Source: Halopseudomonas salina
GTDB taxonomy: Bacteria > Pseudomonadota > Gammaproteobacteria > Pseudomonadales > Pseudomonadaceae
DNA length: 64,000 bases
Assembly (NCBI RefSeq): GCF_008641105.1
Contig: NZ_VTTI01000010.1
Location: 99,715 to 163,714 of the forward strand
Direction of reading: 5' to 3'
Position numbers and translations under genes: made by a program. Shown piece after piece: positions 30,427 through 42,949 of this stretch; the stretch's first letter is position 1, and each line of letters begins with the position of its first letter. A model generated the notes under the pieces. The model was given only the letters and a program-made list of their open reading frames with translations, did no database searches and was not told the origin of the DNA.

Positions 30427-30759
30427 TCAGATGGCTTTCAATGTGCCCTTGGGCAGCGCCGCTACAACAGCGCCCTTCTGGAACTTCAGCTCCTGGCCTT
30501 CGCTCACTTCCAGCACGATGAACTCGTCGGTAACTTTCTTGACCTTGCCAAGAATACCGCCGCCGGTGACAACCTCATCACCTACGCCCAGACCGCCAAT
30601 CAGATTCTTGTGTTCCTTGGCGCGCTTGGCCTGGGGACGCCAGATCATCAGATAAAAGATAACCAGAAAACCGACCAGAAAAATCCACTCGAAACCACCA
30701 CCCATAGGGGCTGCAGCCCCAGCTTCCTGGGCCATGGCGGCAGGTATGAAAAAGCTCAT
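30427..30759 (-). CDS. yajC: preprotein translocase subunit YajC
   Basis: 110 residues. Single-pass membrane protein with helix about 22-40 and a small cytoplasmic domain (GVGDEVVTGGGILGKV). It associates with SecDF in the holo-translocon. ATG 30759 has an AGGAGTG site. It follows tgt after 58 bp containing a small GCGCT/AGCGC hairpin. Standard length and gene order. Confidence 0.96.
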   Translation of the reverse strand: MSFFIPAAMAQEAGAAAPMGGGFEWIFLVGFLVIFYLMIWRPQAKRAKEHKNLIGGLGVGDEVVTGGGILGKVKKVTDEFIVLEVSEGQELKFQKGAVVAALPKGTLKAI

Positions 30760-30817
30760 GTGACACTCCTGTAGTATTTACTCGAAAGAAAGATCAAGGG
30801 CGCTTCCAGAGCGCTTT

Positions 30818-32991
<2,174 letters not shown>

Positions 32992-33087
32992 GCAGAGATC
33001 GCTTCCGGACGTAGGAAAATGGCCGCACATAATAGCCGAAACCCGAACCCCGGGCCAAAGAAAGCGCATTTATTACAGCTTTCGGCA

Positions 33088-33117
33088 TTGACCATCAACC
33101 CGCGGGATTCGTATACT
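33088..33117 (+). promoter_or_regulatory. promoter of tRNA-Leu(CAA)
   Basis: TTGACC (33088-33093), 18 bases, then TATACT (33112-33117), followed by a GC-only discriminator CCGCGCCG typical of stringently controlled stable RNA promoters. The tRNA begins 26 bp after the -10. Confidence 0.8.
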
Positions 33118-33142
33118 CCGCGCCGTCTGTACTAAAGCACAG

Positions 33143-33229
33143 GCCTCGATGGCGGAATTGGTAGACGCGGCGGATTCAAAATCCGTTTCTGGTGACAGAG
33201 TGGGAGTTCGATTCTCCCTCGAGGCACCA
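33143..33229 (+). tRNA. tRNA-Leu(CAA)
   Basis: 87 nt including the encoded CCA. GCCTCGA pairs with TCGAGGC as a perfect acceptor stem. The anticodon arm GCGGA-TTCAAAA-TCCGT has anticodon CAA, reading TTG codons. GTTCGATTC is the T-loop, and a long variable arm confirms the leucine class. Confidence 0.97.
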
Positions 33230-33419
33230 TTTGCACAGCAAATGGTCATTAAATTACAGACCCATCCCGGTGATTTCGCACCAAAGCATTCTCTTCAAGT
33301 ACCGCTTGCAAAGCGTCTTCAATACTAGCAAAAGGCTATTGCCGTTTTTCGGACCTTGAAATATATTGCGTTTCCTCGGTTTTTTATGACCCGAGGTAAT
33401 AAAAAATAATTCAGGAAGA

Positions 33420-33929
33420 ATGAAAAACATGAAAATTAGAATCTTGGCTGCCGCCGCTATTGTTGCTTGTGTCTCTGTCAGTGCACCGTCCTTCGCACAA
33501 TCCAAAGCTCCCGGCTCCGGCCCGAATCCATTCGTGGATTGCGGTATCGGCGCAGCTCTCTTCCCCAACACCGGTTGGGCTGCAGTTACCTCCAACGTGA
33601 TCTGGGATATCGGCACCACCGCGGTAACATCTGCAACGATGAGCCCTGAAACCTGCTCGGGCAAAAATCTGGCCGCAGCACTTTTCATCAATGACACCTA
33701 TGAAAGTCTGGCTGAAGAGACTGCCAAAGGTGAAGGCGAGCACCTGACTACCCTGCTGAATATTCTCGAGTGCGATGCAGCACGCCAGCCTGCAGCCATC
33801 ACCAGCGCCCGTACCACTCTGTCCGGCCAGGTCGGCGCGGATGGTTTTGAAAACATGAGCCACATCGAAAAAGCCGCTGGCCTTTACGATGCCATGGATC
33901 AGGCTGTAAGCCTGAGCTGTCAGGCTTGA
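33420..33929 (+). CDS. DUF3015 secreted protein
   Basis: 169 residues. A clear signal peptide ends near SFAQS (residue 27). The mature part has conserved CGIGAALFP, SNVIWDIGTTAVTSATMSPETC and LNILECD with four to five cysteines, typical of DUF3015, a family of unknown role. ATG 33420 is preceded by CAGGAAGA. The DUF4105 gene follows 71 bp downstream, a pairing I recall in other pseudomonads. A disulfide-stabilised periplasmic or surface protein is likely. Confidence 0.8.
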   Translation: MKNMKIRILAAAAIVACVSVSAPSFAQSKAPGSGPNPFVDCGIGAALFPNTGWAAVTSNVIWDIGTTAVTSATMSPETCSGKNLAAALFINDTYESLAEETAKGEGEHLTTLLNILECDAARQPAAITSARTTLSGQVGADGFENMSHIEKAAGLYDAMDQAVSLSCQA

Positions 33930-34000
33930 GTCGCCGGGTCGTCGGTGCCATGCACTGGCGACCCTCTTCCCGCGGTATCCCAGAACAATAAGACTTCCAA

Positions 34001-35899
34001 GTGCACCATTCCCTAGTGCGACATTTGCTCCGCCTGTTCGGCTGCCTGTTATTGATCAGCAGTCAGAACGCATTCTGCGACGAACAACCGGACGCTCTTC
34101 AGGAGTTGTCCAGCCACCCTGTCTGGCTGAATCTGCTCCACTACGAAAAAGCCGGATTGCTTCAGCCTCGCTTGCAAAGCGCGATTTCGAGCCCTGAATT
34201 CTTTCTTGCTGCCGATGGCCATCAGAACCCGCTCGCTGAACTACAGGCTACCCTTGCAGCACTGCAACAGAGTGTCGCCACGGACGATGCGGCTGGATCC
34301 CATGCCGTCTGCCGGTTTCCGGCCCGGGCGCTCTGGCTGCAGAGCCAACTCGGCACTGATCTGGAACTGCACAAGAATATTAACTGCACTGACCTCGACA
34401 AATGGACGCGGGACAATACCGTTTCGTCGGTCAGCGTGGTCTTCGCCACCGGCTATCTAGGCAATCCCGCCTCGTATTACGGCCATACCTTGCTGAAATT
34501 CAATTTTACAGGCGATGGCAGCGAGGGGGGGCTGATGGACGCAAGCCTCAATTATGGCGCCATTGTGGAAAACGATGACGATCCCGTAACCTATATCTTC
34601 AAAGGTATCTTCGGGGGTTACGACGGCGGTTTCAGCCATATCAATTTCTATTTCCACAATCACAACTATGGCGAAAATGAACTACGCGATATGTGGGAAT
34701 ACCAGCTAGATCTGCCCCCCGATGCCGTCGAGTTGGTTACCGCACACGCCTGGGAAGTACTCGGCAAGCGTTACACCTACTATTTTTTCCGGCGCAACTG
34801 CGCATACCGCATGGCCGAAATACTCGAAATCGTTGAGGGCCTGAAAATCGTGCCCGATAGTCGGCCCTGGACCATCCCACAAAGCCTGATCCAGAGCCTG
34901 GGCGACGCCAGTTACCAGAGCAGACCGCTTTTGTCCGAGGTGCGCTACCACCCCTCTCGTCAGTCTCGGCTATACACGAAATATCAAGCACTCAGCTCGT
35001 TCGAACAGCAACTGTTCAAACAACTGGCCCTCGAAGATATCCATTTTGAGGATGCCTCATTCACTGGCGCGGACCTGCCTTCTCGCCAGCGCATCCTGGA
35101 CACCCTGCTGGATTACTATCAGTTCATACGCGATCGAGCAGCTGGCGCGGAGGACCCTGCCAACCTGGCGCACCGCGAGGCGCTGGCAATGCGTTACCAA
35201 CTGCCACCTGGCTTACCGTCATTTGCCAACAAAAAGCCCGAATCCCCCCATACGGGCAGGGCTCCAAGCTGGTTTCAGTTAGGCATTACCCACAATTCCG
35301 ACACTTCCCATGCCCTGTCGGTGCGTTTGAGACCCGCCTATTACGACGCTCTGGATGCAGATCATGCCCATGTAAAAAGAGCTGCACTGAGCATGGGCGA
35401 TCTACGCCTGCATATTTCCGATCAGGGGATAAAGCTACGCCAATTGGACCTTATCTCCATAGCAAGCGTTAGCCCTGCTCTAACCGGGCTCCCGGGAGAC
35501 ACAGGCACGGCTTGGAACCTCAAGGTTGGCGTAGAACCCTTGCGCCTCGACTGCGAGCACTGCCTGGTACCACGCATACAGGCGGACAGAGGTTACGGCT
35601 ACCGTTTTGATGAAAGCCTGTTTAGCACCACTTATATAGGTGCAGCAGTACAGGAAAGTCGACTTCAGGAAGGTTATGGTTTTGCCCGAATTGGGGCGCG
35701 GCTGAATCTCGCAACCGGATCGTTGTGGGAGGCGCAATTGCAGGTGGAGCATCGGCTCCCAGTCGCCGCAAAGGTGTCCGCCTACAACGCCTTGCGCTTG
35801 GAAGCGAGAAGAAGCATGGGGAGCAGCCAGGACCTGCGGCTAATGTACGAGCGCAATCGAGGTGACGAACTGACTCTTGCGCTAGGGTGGTACTGGTAG
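34001..35899 (+). CDS. DUF4105 family protein
   Basis: 632 residues with a probable signal sequence (LLRLFGCLLLISSQNAFC, about residues 8-26). The DUF4105 core (about 140-290) holds GNPASYYGHTLLKF and FFRRNCAYRMAEIL, whose conserved His and Cys look like a cysteine-peptidase-type pair (NlpC/P60-like by inference). The C-terminal half (about 430-632) is rich in short amphipathic strands ending in GWYW, suggesting a beta-barrel or beta-sandwich at the outer membrane. The start is uncertain: GTG 34001, or GTG 34016, both without a strong ribosome-binding site. Function is unknown. Confidence 0.75.
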   Translation: MHHSLVRHLLRLFGCLLLISSQNAFCDEQPDALQELSSHPVWLNLLHYEKAGLLQPRLQSAISSPEFFLAADGHQNPLAELQATLAALQQSVATDDAAGSHAVCRFPARALWLQSQLGTDLELHKNINCTDLDKWTRDNTVSSVSVVFATGYLGNPASYYGHTLLKFNFTGDGSEGGLMDASLNYGAIVENDDDPVTYIFKGIFGGYDGGFSHINFYFHNHNYGENELRDMWEYQLDLPPDAVELVTAHAWEVLGKRYTYYFFRRNCAYRMAEILEIVEGLKIVPDSRPWTIPQSLIQSLGDASYQSRPLLSEVRYHPSRQSRLYTKYQALSSFEQQLFKQLALEDIHFEDASFTGADLPSRQRILDTLLDYYQFIRDRAAGAEDPANLAHREALAMRYQLPPGLPSFANKKPESPHTGRAPSWFQLGITHNSDTSHALSVRLRPAYYDALDADHAHVKRAALSMGDLRLHISDQGIKLRQLDLISIASVSPALTGLPGDTGTAWNLKVGVEPLRLDCEHCLVPRIQADRGYGYRFDESLFSTTYIGAAVQESRLQEGYGFARIGARLNLATGSLWEAQLQVEHRLPVAAKVSAYNALRLEARRSMGSSQDLRLMYERNRGDELTLALGWYW

Positions 35900-35904
35900 A
35901 AACG

Positions 35905-35933
35905 AAAAAGCCTCCTGTTAAGGAGGCCATTTC
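35905..35933. terminator. terminator between DUF4105 gene and trxB
   Basis: GCCTCCT (35910-35916), loop GTTA, AGGAGGC (35921-35927). On the minus strand it is followed by TTTTTCGTTT, so it mainly ends trxB; the plus-strand side has only ATTT. Confidence 0.85.
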
Positions 35934-35967
35934 CAATACGATTACAGACTGCCAATGACGCAGGGCT

Positions 35968-37008
<1,041 letters not shown>

Positions 37009-37112
37009 TTAGGCCATGCATGCTGGTACTGGGTATTCCAATCACTGTATAAGCCGGATAGTTTAACCCTATCACAGCGCTCTTTTATCCTCTTTCAGCA
37101 AGGATCTGTTTC

Positions 37113-37856
37113 ATGAAGCAAACTTCTGCCCCATTGAGCGGCCCCGACTACCTGCGTCAAGGCTGGCAACGCGTGCGCCAGCCCGGGTTGCGCCGCTTTG
37201 TGGTGATCCCGCTGCTGCTGAATCTGGCGGTGTTTGCCGCCCTGATCGGCTGGGGTATACGCCAGTTCAATATCTGGATGGCACAGTTGATGGCAACGAT
37301 ACCGCAGTGGCTGAGCTTCATAGAATGGCTGCTCTGGCCACTCTTTGCGCTGCTGGTCCTCCTGGTCCTGTTCTTCGGTTTCAGCATCCTGGCCAACCTT
37401 ATTGCTTCGCCCTTTTATGGCTTTCTTGCGGAGAAGATAGCTGAGCAGGAACGCGGGCAGGTCAGCCCGCCTACCGGCCTGCGGGACGTCATGCTGGTGG
37501 TGCCACGCGCCCTGGGGCGGGAGTTGCGCAAAATAGCTTACTTCCTGCCACGGCTGGTCATATTGTTACTGCTCAGCTTCGTACCGGTGGTCAATCTGAT
37601 CAGCTCACCACTGTTGATTGTCTTTGGTGTTTGGATGATGGCTGTGCAGTATATTGATTTGCAGGCCGACAACGATCAGGTCAGCTTTATCGATCTGCTG
37701 CGCTGGATGCGGGGCAGACGGCTGCTCTCGATGGGGTTCGGCCTGCCGGTCTACGTGGGTATGCTGATTCCGCTGATCAACCTGTTGGTGATGCCCTCCG
37801 CCGTGGCGGGTTCAACATTACTGTGGGTGCGCGAACGGGGGTCAGCGCAGACATAA
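37113..37856 (+). CDS. cysZ: sulfate transporter CysZ
   Basis: Inner-membrane sulfate importer feeding cysteine synthesis. 247 residues with four to six hydrophobic segments (about 25-50, 70-95, 145-170, 205-230). SGPDYLRQGWQRV near the N-terminus and LIASPFYGFLAEKIAEQ are family signatures. ATG 37113 has AAGGA upstream. It lies 53 bp before the glycosyltransferase gene, with no obvious functional link. Confidence 0.92.
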   Translation: MKQTSAPLSGPDYLRQGWQRVRQPGLRRFVVIPLLLNLAVFAALIGWGIRQFNIWMAQLMATIPQWLSFIEWLLWPLFALLVLLVLFFGFSILANLIASPFYGFLAEKIAEQERGQVSPPTGLRDVMLVVPRALGRELRKIAYFLPRLVILLLLSFVPVVNLISSPLLIVFGVWMMAVQYIDLQADNDQVSFIDLLRWMRGRRLLSMGFGLPVYVGMLIPLINLLVMPSAVAGSTLLWVRERGSAQT

Positions 37857-37909
37857 AACCGTTATCAAAACGTCACACTTGCATCATCGCGGCGCTCCAT
37901 ACTGGGATC

Positions 37910-39148
37910 ATGAAAACAGATCCCGTTCCGCAAAAGTGCTTTGCCCTGGTCACCGAAACCTATGCACCCCAGGTGAACGGCGTTGCCAATACCCTCGGCC
38001 ATTTGTGCCGAGGGCTCCTGAACCGCGGTCATCAGATACAACTGATTCGACCGGCCCAATCAGGCGAGCATCCAGGCATCAGCAACGGCCCGGAACTGCT
38101 GGAACGACGGGTCAACGGCATGGCCATTCCACGTTACCCCGAATTGCAACTGGGCCTGCCAGCCGGCAACCGCCTGCGTGCGATGTGGAAACGGCAGCGG
38201 CCAGACGCCATCTACCTTGCGACTGAAGGCCCTCTTGGCTGGTCTGCACTGCGCGTTGCGCGGAAAATGGGCATTCCAGTCATCAGCGGCTTTCACACGC
38301 ACTTCCAGCAGTATGCCGACCACTATGGCGTAGGCCTGCTGCAGCAGCCGATCATGAGTTACCTGCGCTGGTTTCATAATCGTACGCAGCTGACCCTGAC
38401 CGCCTGCCCTACTCAGCAGAAGGAGCTGATGCGTGCAGGGCTGGAGAATCTTGTTCTGCTTGGTAGGGGAGTGGATTGTGAGCGCTTTCACCCGAGCCAT
38501 CGCAGCACGAACCTGCGCCAGCAATGGCAGGCGGGAGAAAATGACATCGTGCTACTACACGTGGGCAGACTAGCCCCGGAAAAGAATCTTTTACTTCTGA
38601 TACAAGCCTGGAAAGAAGCGCTTGAAACAACTGATCATCCGGAGCGATTACGGCTGGTCGTAGTAGGTGACGGCCCAATGCGGGCAGAATTGCAAAAGCA
38701 GTTACCCGACGCCCTCTTTACCGGCTGGTTGAACGGAGCAGAACTGGCCAGCGCTTACGCCAGTGCCGATATATTCGTATTTCCAAGTATTGTCGAAACC
38801 TTTGGCAATGTGGTGACCGAGGCAATGGCGTCGGGCCTTGCAATCAATGCGTTCGACTCCGCTGCCGCGCACCAGCACATACGTGACCGCTTCAGTGGCT
38901 GCCTTGCCCCCGTGGGAGATGCCAAGCAGTTCACCTGCAACCTCCTATGGCTGATCGATGACGTTGAGGGAAGGCGAAGCGTGCGGATACATGCTAGACA
39001 CCGGGCCTGTCAGCTTGGCTGGGGCCCGGTGATTGATCGGTTCGAAGGTTACCTGAGCAGAGCTGCATCAGGTCCGGCGAAGATGACACGCGCCACCCAC
39101 GCCAGAGACCCGAGGCTCAAGCCAGGGTCTTCAGAGCCTCGCGGCTGA
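37910..39148 (+). CDS. GT4-family glycosyltransferase
   Basis: 412 residues, GT-B fold. The N-terminal half begins LVTETYAPQVNGVANTLGHL, the donor domain contains GRLAPEKN, and the EX7E motif is ETFGNVVTE. The closest familiar group is the MgtA/PimB-like 1,2-diacylglycerol or mannosyl transferases, which glycosylate lipids or trehalose-type acceptors. I chose ATG 37910 (MKTDPVPQKCFALV); the upstream frame is overlap with cysZ. The last 32 bp overlap the convergent OYE gene. Acceptor is unknown. Confidence 0.85.
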   Translation: MKTDPVPQKCFALVTETYAPQVNGVANTLGHLCRGLLNRGHQIQLIRPAQSGEHPGISNGPELLERRVNGMAIPRYPELQLGLPAGNRLRAMWKRQRPDAIYLATEGPLGWSALRVARKMGIPVISGFHTHFQQYADHYGVGLLQQPIMSYLRWFHNRTQLTLTACPTQQKELMRAGLENLVLLGRGVDCERFHPSHRSTNLRQQWQAGENDIVLLHVGRLAPEKNLLLLIQAWKEALETTDHPERLRLVVVGDGPMRAELQKQLPDALFTGWLNGAELASAYASADIFVFPSIVETFGNVVTEAMASGLAINAFDSAAAHQHIRDRFSGCLAPVGDAKQFTCNLLWLIDDVEGRRSVRIHARHRACQLGWGPVIDRFEGYLSRAASGPAKMTRATHARDPRLKPGSSEPRG

Positions 39149-40226
39149 AGGGCAGGATTTCACTGAAACGACCTTCGCGGACCTTGTCTGCCCACTCGGG
39201 GTCAACGATCAGCGCACGGCCTACCGCCACCAGGTCAAACTCATTGGCCGCCAGGCGCACCAACAGGTCGTCGATGTTGGCAGTCTGAGCCACCTTGTCG
39301 GTCTTGACCATGAATTCCAGGAACTCGCCGTCCAGTCCCACACTGCCTACAGTGATGCAGGGCTTGCCAGTGATCTTGCGGGTCCAGCCAGCCAGGTTCA
39401 GATCGGAGCCTTCAAACTCAGGCTCCCAGAAGCGGCGCTGCGAGCAGTGGAAGATATCCACGCCGGCCTCAACCAGCGGTGCCAGGAAAGCTTCCAGCAG
39501 CTCAGGCGTCGGCGCCAGGCGCGCGGTGTAGTCCTGCTGCTTCCACTGGGAGAAGCGGAAAATGATCGGATACTCGGGGCCCACAGCAGCACGCACGGCA
39601 CTGATGATTTCCACCGCGAAGCGTCCACGATTTTCCATGCTGCCGCCGTACTCGTCATCGCGGGTGTTGGTACCCTCCCAGAAGAACTGGTCGATCAGGT
39701 AACCATGGGCGCCGTGCAGCTCGATCGCATCACAACCGATTTCCTTCGCATCGCGGGCAGCCTGGGCAAAGGCTTCAACTACTTCACGGATGTCGTCACG
39801 GGTCATGCCATGGACGATTTTTCTGCCGTCCTTGAGCTTTTCCATGGGACCGTAACCGGGCACATCGGCGTTCGGCTCCGCGCCCAGACGACGGGTGTTC
39901 CCCACGTGCCACAGCTGGGGTGCAATCTTGCCGCCAACCGAATGGACCGCGTCGACAACTTTCTTCCAACCGGCCAGAGACTCTTCACCATGGAAAGCGG
40001 GTACGTCAGGGTAGCCACTGGCTGCCGCGTGATTGACAGTGGTGCCTTCGGTGATGATCAGGCCCACACCGGATTCAGAGCGACGACGGTAATACTCGAC
40101 AACCTGGTCAGTCGGCACACCATTGGGTGAAAAGTTACGGGTCATGGGTGCCATCACGATGCGATTGCTCAGCGTGAGGGGACCGTACTGGAAGGAGGAA
40201 AACAGTGAACTGGTGTCAGCGGACAT
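39117..40226 (-). CDS. Old Yellow Enzyme, HxxH class
   Basis: 369-residue FMN-dependent oxidoreductase. H171 and H174 in HGAHGYLIDQFFW with Tyr176 define the HxxH subclass, unlike the HxxN enzyme at 13 kb. The TIM barrel starts LTLSNRIVMAPMTRNFSPNG. I chose ATG 40226, preceded by CAGGAG. The TetR gene lies 119 bp upstream on the same strand, and a GACCGGTC palindrome beside a TATAAC -10 lies in its promoter, so electrophile-inducible expression as in nemRA is plausible. Confidence 0.9.
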   Translation of the reverse strand: MSADTSSLFSSFQYGPLTLSNRIVMAPMTRNFSPNGVPTDQVVEYYRRRSESGVGLIITEGTTVNHAAASGYPDVPAFHGEESLAGWKKVVDAVHSVGGKIAPQLWHVGNTRRLGAEPNADVPGYGPMEKLKDGRKIVHGMTRDDIREVVEAFAQAARDAKEIGCDAIELHGAHGYLIDQFFWEGTNTRDDEYGGSMENRGRFAVEIISAVRAAVGPEYPIIFRFSQWKQQDYTARLAPTPELLEAFLAPLVEAGVDIFHCSQRRFWEPEFEGSDLNLAGWTRKITGKPCITVGSVGLDGEFLEFMVKTDKVAQTANIDDLLVRLAANEFDLVAVGRALIVDPEWADKVREGRFSEILPFSREALKTLA

Positions 40227-40289
40227 GGATAGAACTCCTGTAGTGAGTTGAATGTTGGTTGGCAACCGCGGTTCATCGGTTATCGAGTG

Positions 40290-40297
40290 GACCGGTC
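40290..40297. promoter_or_regulatory. GACCGGTC operator of the OYE gene
   Basis: Palindrome GACCGGTC 63 bp before the OYE start. A minus-strand TATAAC (40308-40303) lies just upstream of it, so a bound repressor would cover the transcription start. The same octamer precedes the TetR gene. Confidence 0.6.
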
Positions 40298-40345
40298 GTC
40301 TTGTTATAGGGTCAGTGTAATAGCATCAGCCGGCCGACAGCTCCG

Positions 40346-40933
40346 TCAGGGCCGCAGCAGGCGCTCCAGCTGGCTGATAAAAACGCGTAACGGGCCTATT
40401 TGCCGGTCTACCTTCATGCGCAGCAAGGCACCTTCCCATGCAGCGCCAATAAAGGCGCCCAACGCATGGGGGTCTTGATCAGAGGGCAACTCGCCAGCCT
40501 CACGGGCTTCAACCAGACAATTAGCCAGCAACTCACTAGAGCGATTGAGAATGGCACTTGCGGCATAACCTATAGGTTGGCTGTCGCCTGCCTTCTCATG
40601 GCAAAGGCTACCAATGAAGCACTGGTGAGTTGGCTCATGCTGATTGGCAAAATACCCGACCAGATCCCGATAAAAACGCAGAATTCGCTCCCGGGGGCTT
40701 GCATCGTCGGCCTGCAGTGCACTGCCAAAGCGCTCTAGCCTCGGCAAGTAATAGTAATGCAGGGCCTGAATGGCAAAGTCTTCCTTGCTTTCGAAGTAAT
40801 GGTAAAAGGAGCCCTTGGGCACACCGGCGCTCTGGGTGATTTCCTGCACACCCGTTCCGTTATAACCCTTGAGCAGCATCACTTCAGTGCCGGCGGCCAG
40901 AATGCGTGCGCGTTTATCTTGAATAGCGTTCAT
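40346..40933 (-). CDS. TetR/AcrR-family repressor, NemR-like
   Basis: 195 residues. N-terminal helix-turn-helix (about 8-55) with GVQEITQSAGVPKGSFYHYFESKEDF, C-terminal ligand domain with cysteines (HQCFIGSLCHEKAG and LANCLVEARE) that could sense electrophiles as in NemR. ATG 40933 starts MNAIQDKRARILAAG. The gene lies directly upstream of the OYE gene in the same direction, and both have a GACCGGTC palindrome in front, suggesting autoregulation and control of the reductase. Ligand is inferred. Confidence 0.85.
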   Translation of the reverse strand: MNAIQDKRARILAAGTEVMLLKGYNGTGVQEITQSAGVPKGSFYHYFESKEDFAIQALHYYYLPRLERFGSALQADDASPRERILRFYRDLVGYFANQHEPTHQCFIGSLCHEKAGDSQPIGYAASAILNRSSELLANCLVEAREAGELPSDQDPHALGAFIGAAWEGALLRMKVDRQIGPLRVFISQLERLLRP

Positions 40934-40947
40934 GACGACTAATATAC

Positions 40948-40955
40948 GACCGGTC
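40948..40955. promoter_or_regulatory. GACCGGTC operator of the TetR gene
   Basis: Palindrome GACCGGTC 15 bp before the TetR start codon, identical to the one before the OYE gene. Its position fits autorepression. Confidence 0.6.
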
Positions 40956-41026
40956 ACCTATTATTAATAGCGCACCCCAGGATAATGGATTCTACTGATA
41001 ACACTGAATAGCCAAACAGCGCTCAC

Positions 41027-41055
41027 AAAAAAGGCTCCCCTTGGGAAGCCTTTTT
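41027..41055. terminator. intrinsic terminator after slyD
   Basis: AAAAAAGGCT-CCC pairs with GGG-A-AGCCTTTTT. A second hairpin CCCGGC/GCCGGG (41072-41077, 41083-41088) sits closer to the slyD stop. Confidence 0.85.
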
Positions 41056-41102
41056 CACTGCATGGCTTTGGCCCGGCCGTCAGCCGGGACCCTCAACCAG
41101 CC

Positions 41103-41588
41103 TTAGTGCTCAACGCCACCTTCACCATGGATGTGACCATGGGCGATTTCGTCTTCGGTCGCATCACGCACTTCAACCACCTTGACTTCAAAAGTCAGGC
41201 GTTGGCCAGCCAACGGATGGTTGCCGTCAACGGTCACTTCGTCACCCTCGACTGCGGTGATGGTGACAATCTGCATGCTGCCATCAGGACCGGAGGCGTG
41301 GAACTGCATGCCCGGCTCAAGCTCATCGACACCTTCGAACATGTTGCGGCCCAGCACGGCTACCAGTTCGGCGCTGAATTCGCCGTAGGCATGCTCTGGC
41401 TCAACGGTCACTTTCAGCTCGTCGCCAGGCTGCTTGCCTTCCAGCTCCTGCTCAAGACCGGGGATGATGTTACCCGCACCTTGCAGATACACCAGCGGAC
41501 CACCACCAGCGGACGAATCAAGTACTTCGCCGGCATCATCGGTGAGTGTGTATTCAATCGATACGGCTTTGTTCGCAGCAATCTGCAT
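41103..41588 (-). CDS. slyD: FKBP-type peptidyl-prolyl isomerase, SlyD-like
   Basis: 161 residues. FKBP domain split by an insert-in-flap chaperone domain (about 75-120), start MQIAANKAVSIEYTLTDDAG, and NIIPGLEQELEGKQPGDE and YGEFSAELV are SlyD signatures. The tail GHIHGEGGVEH keeps a few histidines but is far shorter than the Ni-binding tail of E. coli SlyD. Acts in the cytoplasm as isomerase and chaperone. Divergent from ackA. Confidence 0.92.
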   Translation of the reverse strand: MQIAANKAVSIEYTLTDDAGEVLDSSAGGGPLVYLQGAGNIIPGLEQELEGKQPGDELKVTVEPEHAYGEFSAELVAVLGRNMFEGVDELEPGMQFHASGPDGSMQIVTITAVEGDEVTVDGNHPLAGQRLTFEVKVVEVRDATEDEIAHGHIHGEGGVEH

Positions 41589-41734
41589 AATTCGTCACCT
41601 GTCTTTTCGCTTAAAACGGAGCAGTTTACGCCGTTTGACCGCTGAACGCACGGGTTGACCGACGCAAGGCTGGTATAGACTATGACCCGGAAAGATTTCC
41701 GACCGCCATCTGGCCGACCACTGACGAGGTAACG

Positions 41735-42922
41735 ATGACCCAGCGACTGGTTCTGGTAATCAATTGCGGCAGCTCCTCCATCAAATTCGCACTGCGCCGC
41801 GAGGGCGACAGTGCAGCACTGCTGAGCGGCCTTGCGGAACGGCTGGGTAGCGATCAGGCCACACTCCAATGGAAGACTGCCAGCGCGCTGGAAGAAACCT
41901 TGCTTGAGGATGGCGAACATGGATCAGCCATGGCCGCCCTGCTCCCCCTGATCGAACAGCACGCCGGCCAACCCTTGAGCGCGGTAGGTCACCGGGTGGT
42001 ACATGGCGGCGAACACTTCACCCAAGCCCAGCTGATAGACAACAAAGTAATAGCTGCCATCAGTGCCAATGCCGACCTGGCACCCCTGCACAACCCCGCC
42101 AACCTGACCGGTATTCAGGCCGCAATGGCCGTTTTTCCCGACATACCCCACGTGGCTATATTCGATACTGCTTTCCACCAGAGCATGCCCGCGTACGCCT
42201 ATCGCTACGCAATACCGGAAGCCCTTTACCGGGAGCACGCCATTCGCCGTTATGGCTTTCACGGAACCAGCCATCAATACGTTACCCATCGGGCGAGCCT
42301 GCTCAGTGGCCACGCGCCTGGCAGGGGCGCCTGGCTCAGTGCCCACCTGGGCAACGGATGTTCAAGCTGTGCGGTGCTGGACGGACGCAGCCTGGATACC
42401 AGCATGGGGTTGACGCCCCTCGAGGGCCTGGTAATGGGCACCCGCAGTGGCGACGTAGACCCTAACCTGCATGCTCATCTGGGCCGCACGCTGGGCTGGG
42501 ACTTGCCAAGAATCGAACAACTTCTCAACCGCGAAAGCGGACTGCTGGGCCTTTCCGGGCTGACCAACGACATGCGTCAGTTGGAGGCCGCCGCCGACGA
42601 CGACCACGAAGGAGCGAAACTGGCCATTGAGGTGTTCTGCTACCGACTAGCCAGATCTCTACTCGGCCTGTGCGCAGCACTGCCGCGCCTGGACGGGCTG
42701 CTGTTTACCGGCGGTATTGGCGAAAATTCGGCGAAGATTCGCGCACGCACGGTGGAACACATGGGTGCAATGGGCCTCAAACTCGATGAGGCAGCCAACA
42801 ACGGCCATGCCCGTGGTGAAGCCGTTGCTATACATGCCAAAGGCTCCCCGACCATCTGGGTCATCCCCACCGACGAGGAGCGCCAGATAGCGGATGAAAG
42901 CCTGGCCCTGCTCGATCACTGA
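41735..42922 (+). CDS. ackA: acetate kinase
   Basis: 395 residues. Interconverts acetate and acetyl phosphate with [16 protein letters not shown] at the N-terminus carries Asn10, [10 protein letters not shown] and [10 protein letters not shown] follow, GTSHQYV and [27 protein letters not shown] parts and FTGGIGENS close the active site. ATG 41735 has GAGGT. Followed by pta 27 bp later, the usual operon for acetate overflow and acetyl-phosphate signalling. Confidence 0.97.
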   Translation: MTQRLVLVINCGSSSIKFALRREGDSAALLSGLAERLGSDQATLQWKTASALEETLLEDGEHGSAMAALLPLIEQHAGQPLSAVGHRVVHGGEHFTQAQLIDNKVIAAISANADLAPLHNPANLTGIQAAMAVFPDIPHVAIFDTAFHQSMPAYAYRYAIPEALYREHAIRRYGFHGTSHQYVTHRASLLSGHAPGRGAWLSAHLGNGCSSCAVLDGRSLDTSMGLTPLEGLVMGTRSGDVDPNLHAHLGRTLGWDLPRIEQLLNRESGLLGLSGLTNDMRQLEAAADDDHEGAKLAIEVFCYRLARSLLGLCAALPRLDGLLFTGGIGENSAKIRARTVEHMGAMGLKLDEAANNGHARGEAVAIHAKGSPTIWVIPTDEERQIADESLALLDH

Positions 42923-42949
42923 CACCTACATCACAGGCGGTATGACTGC

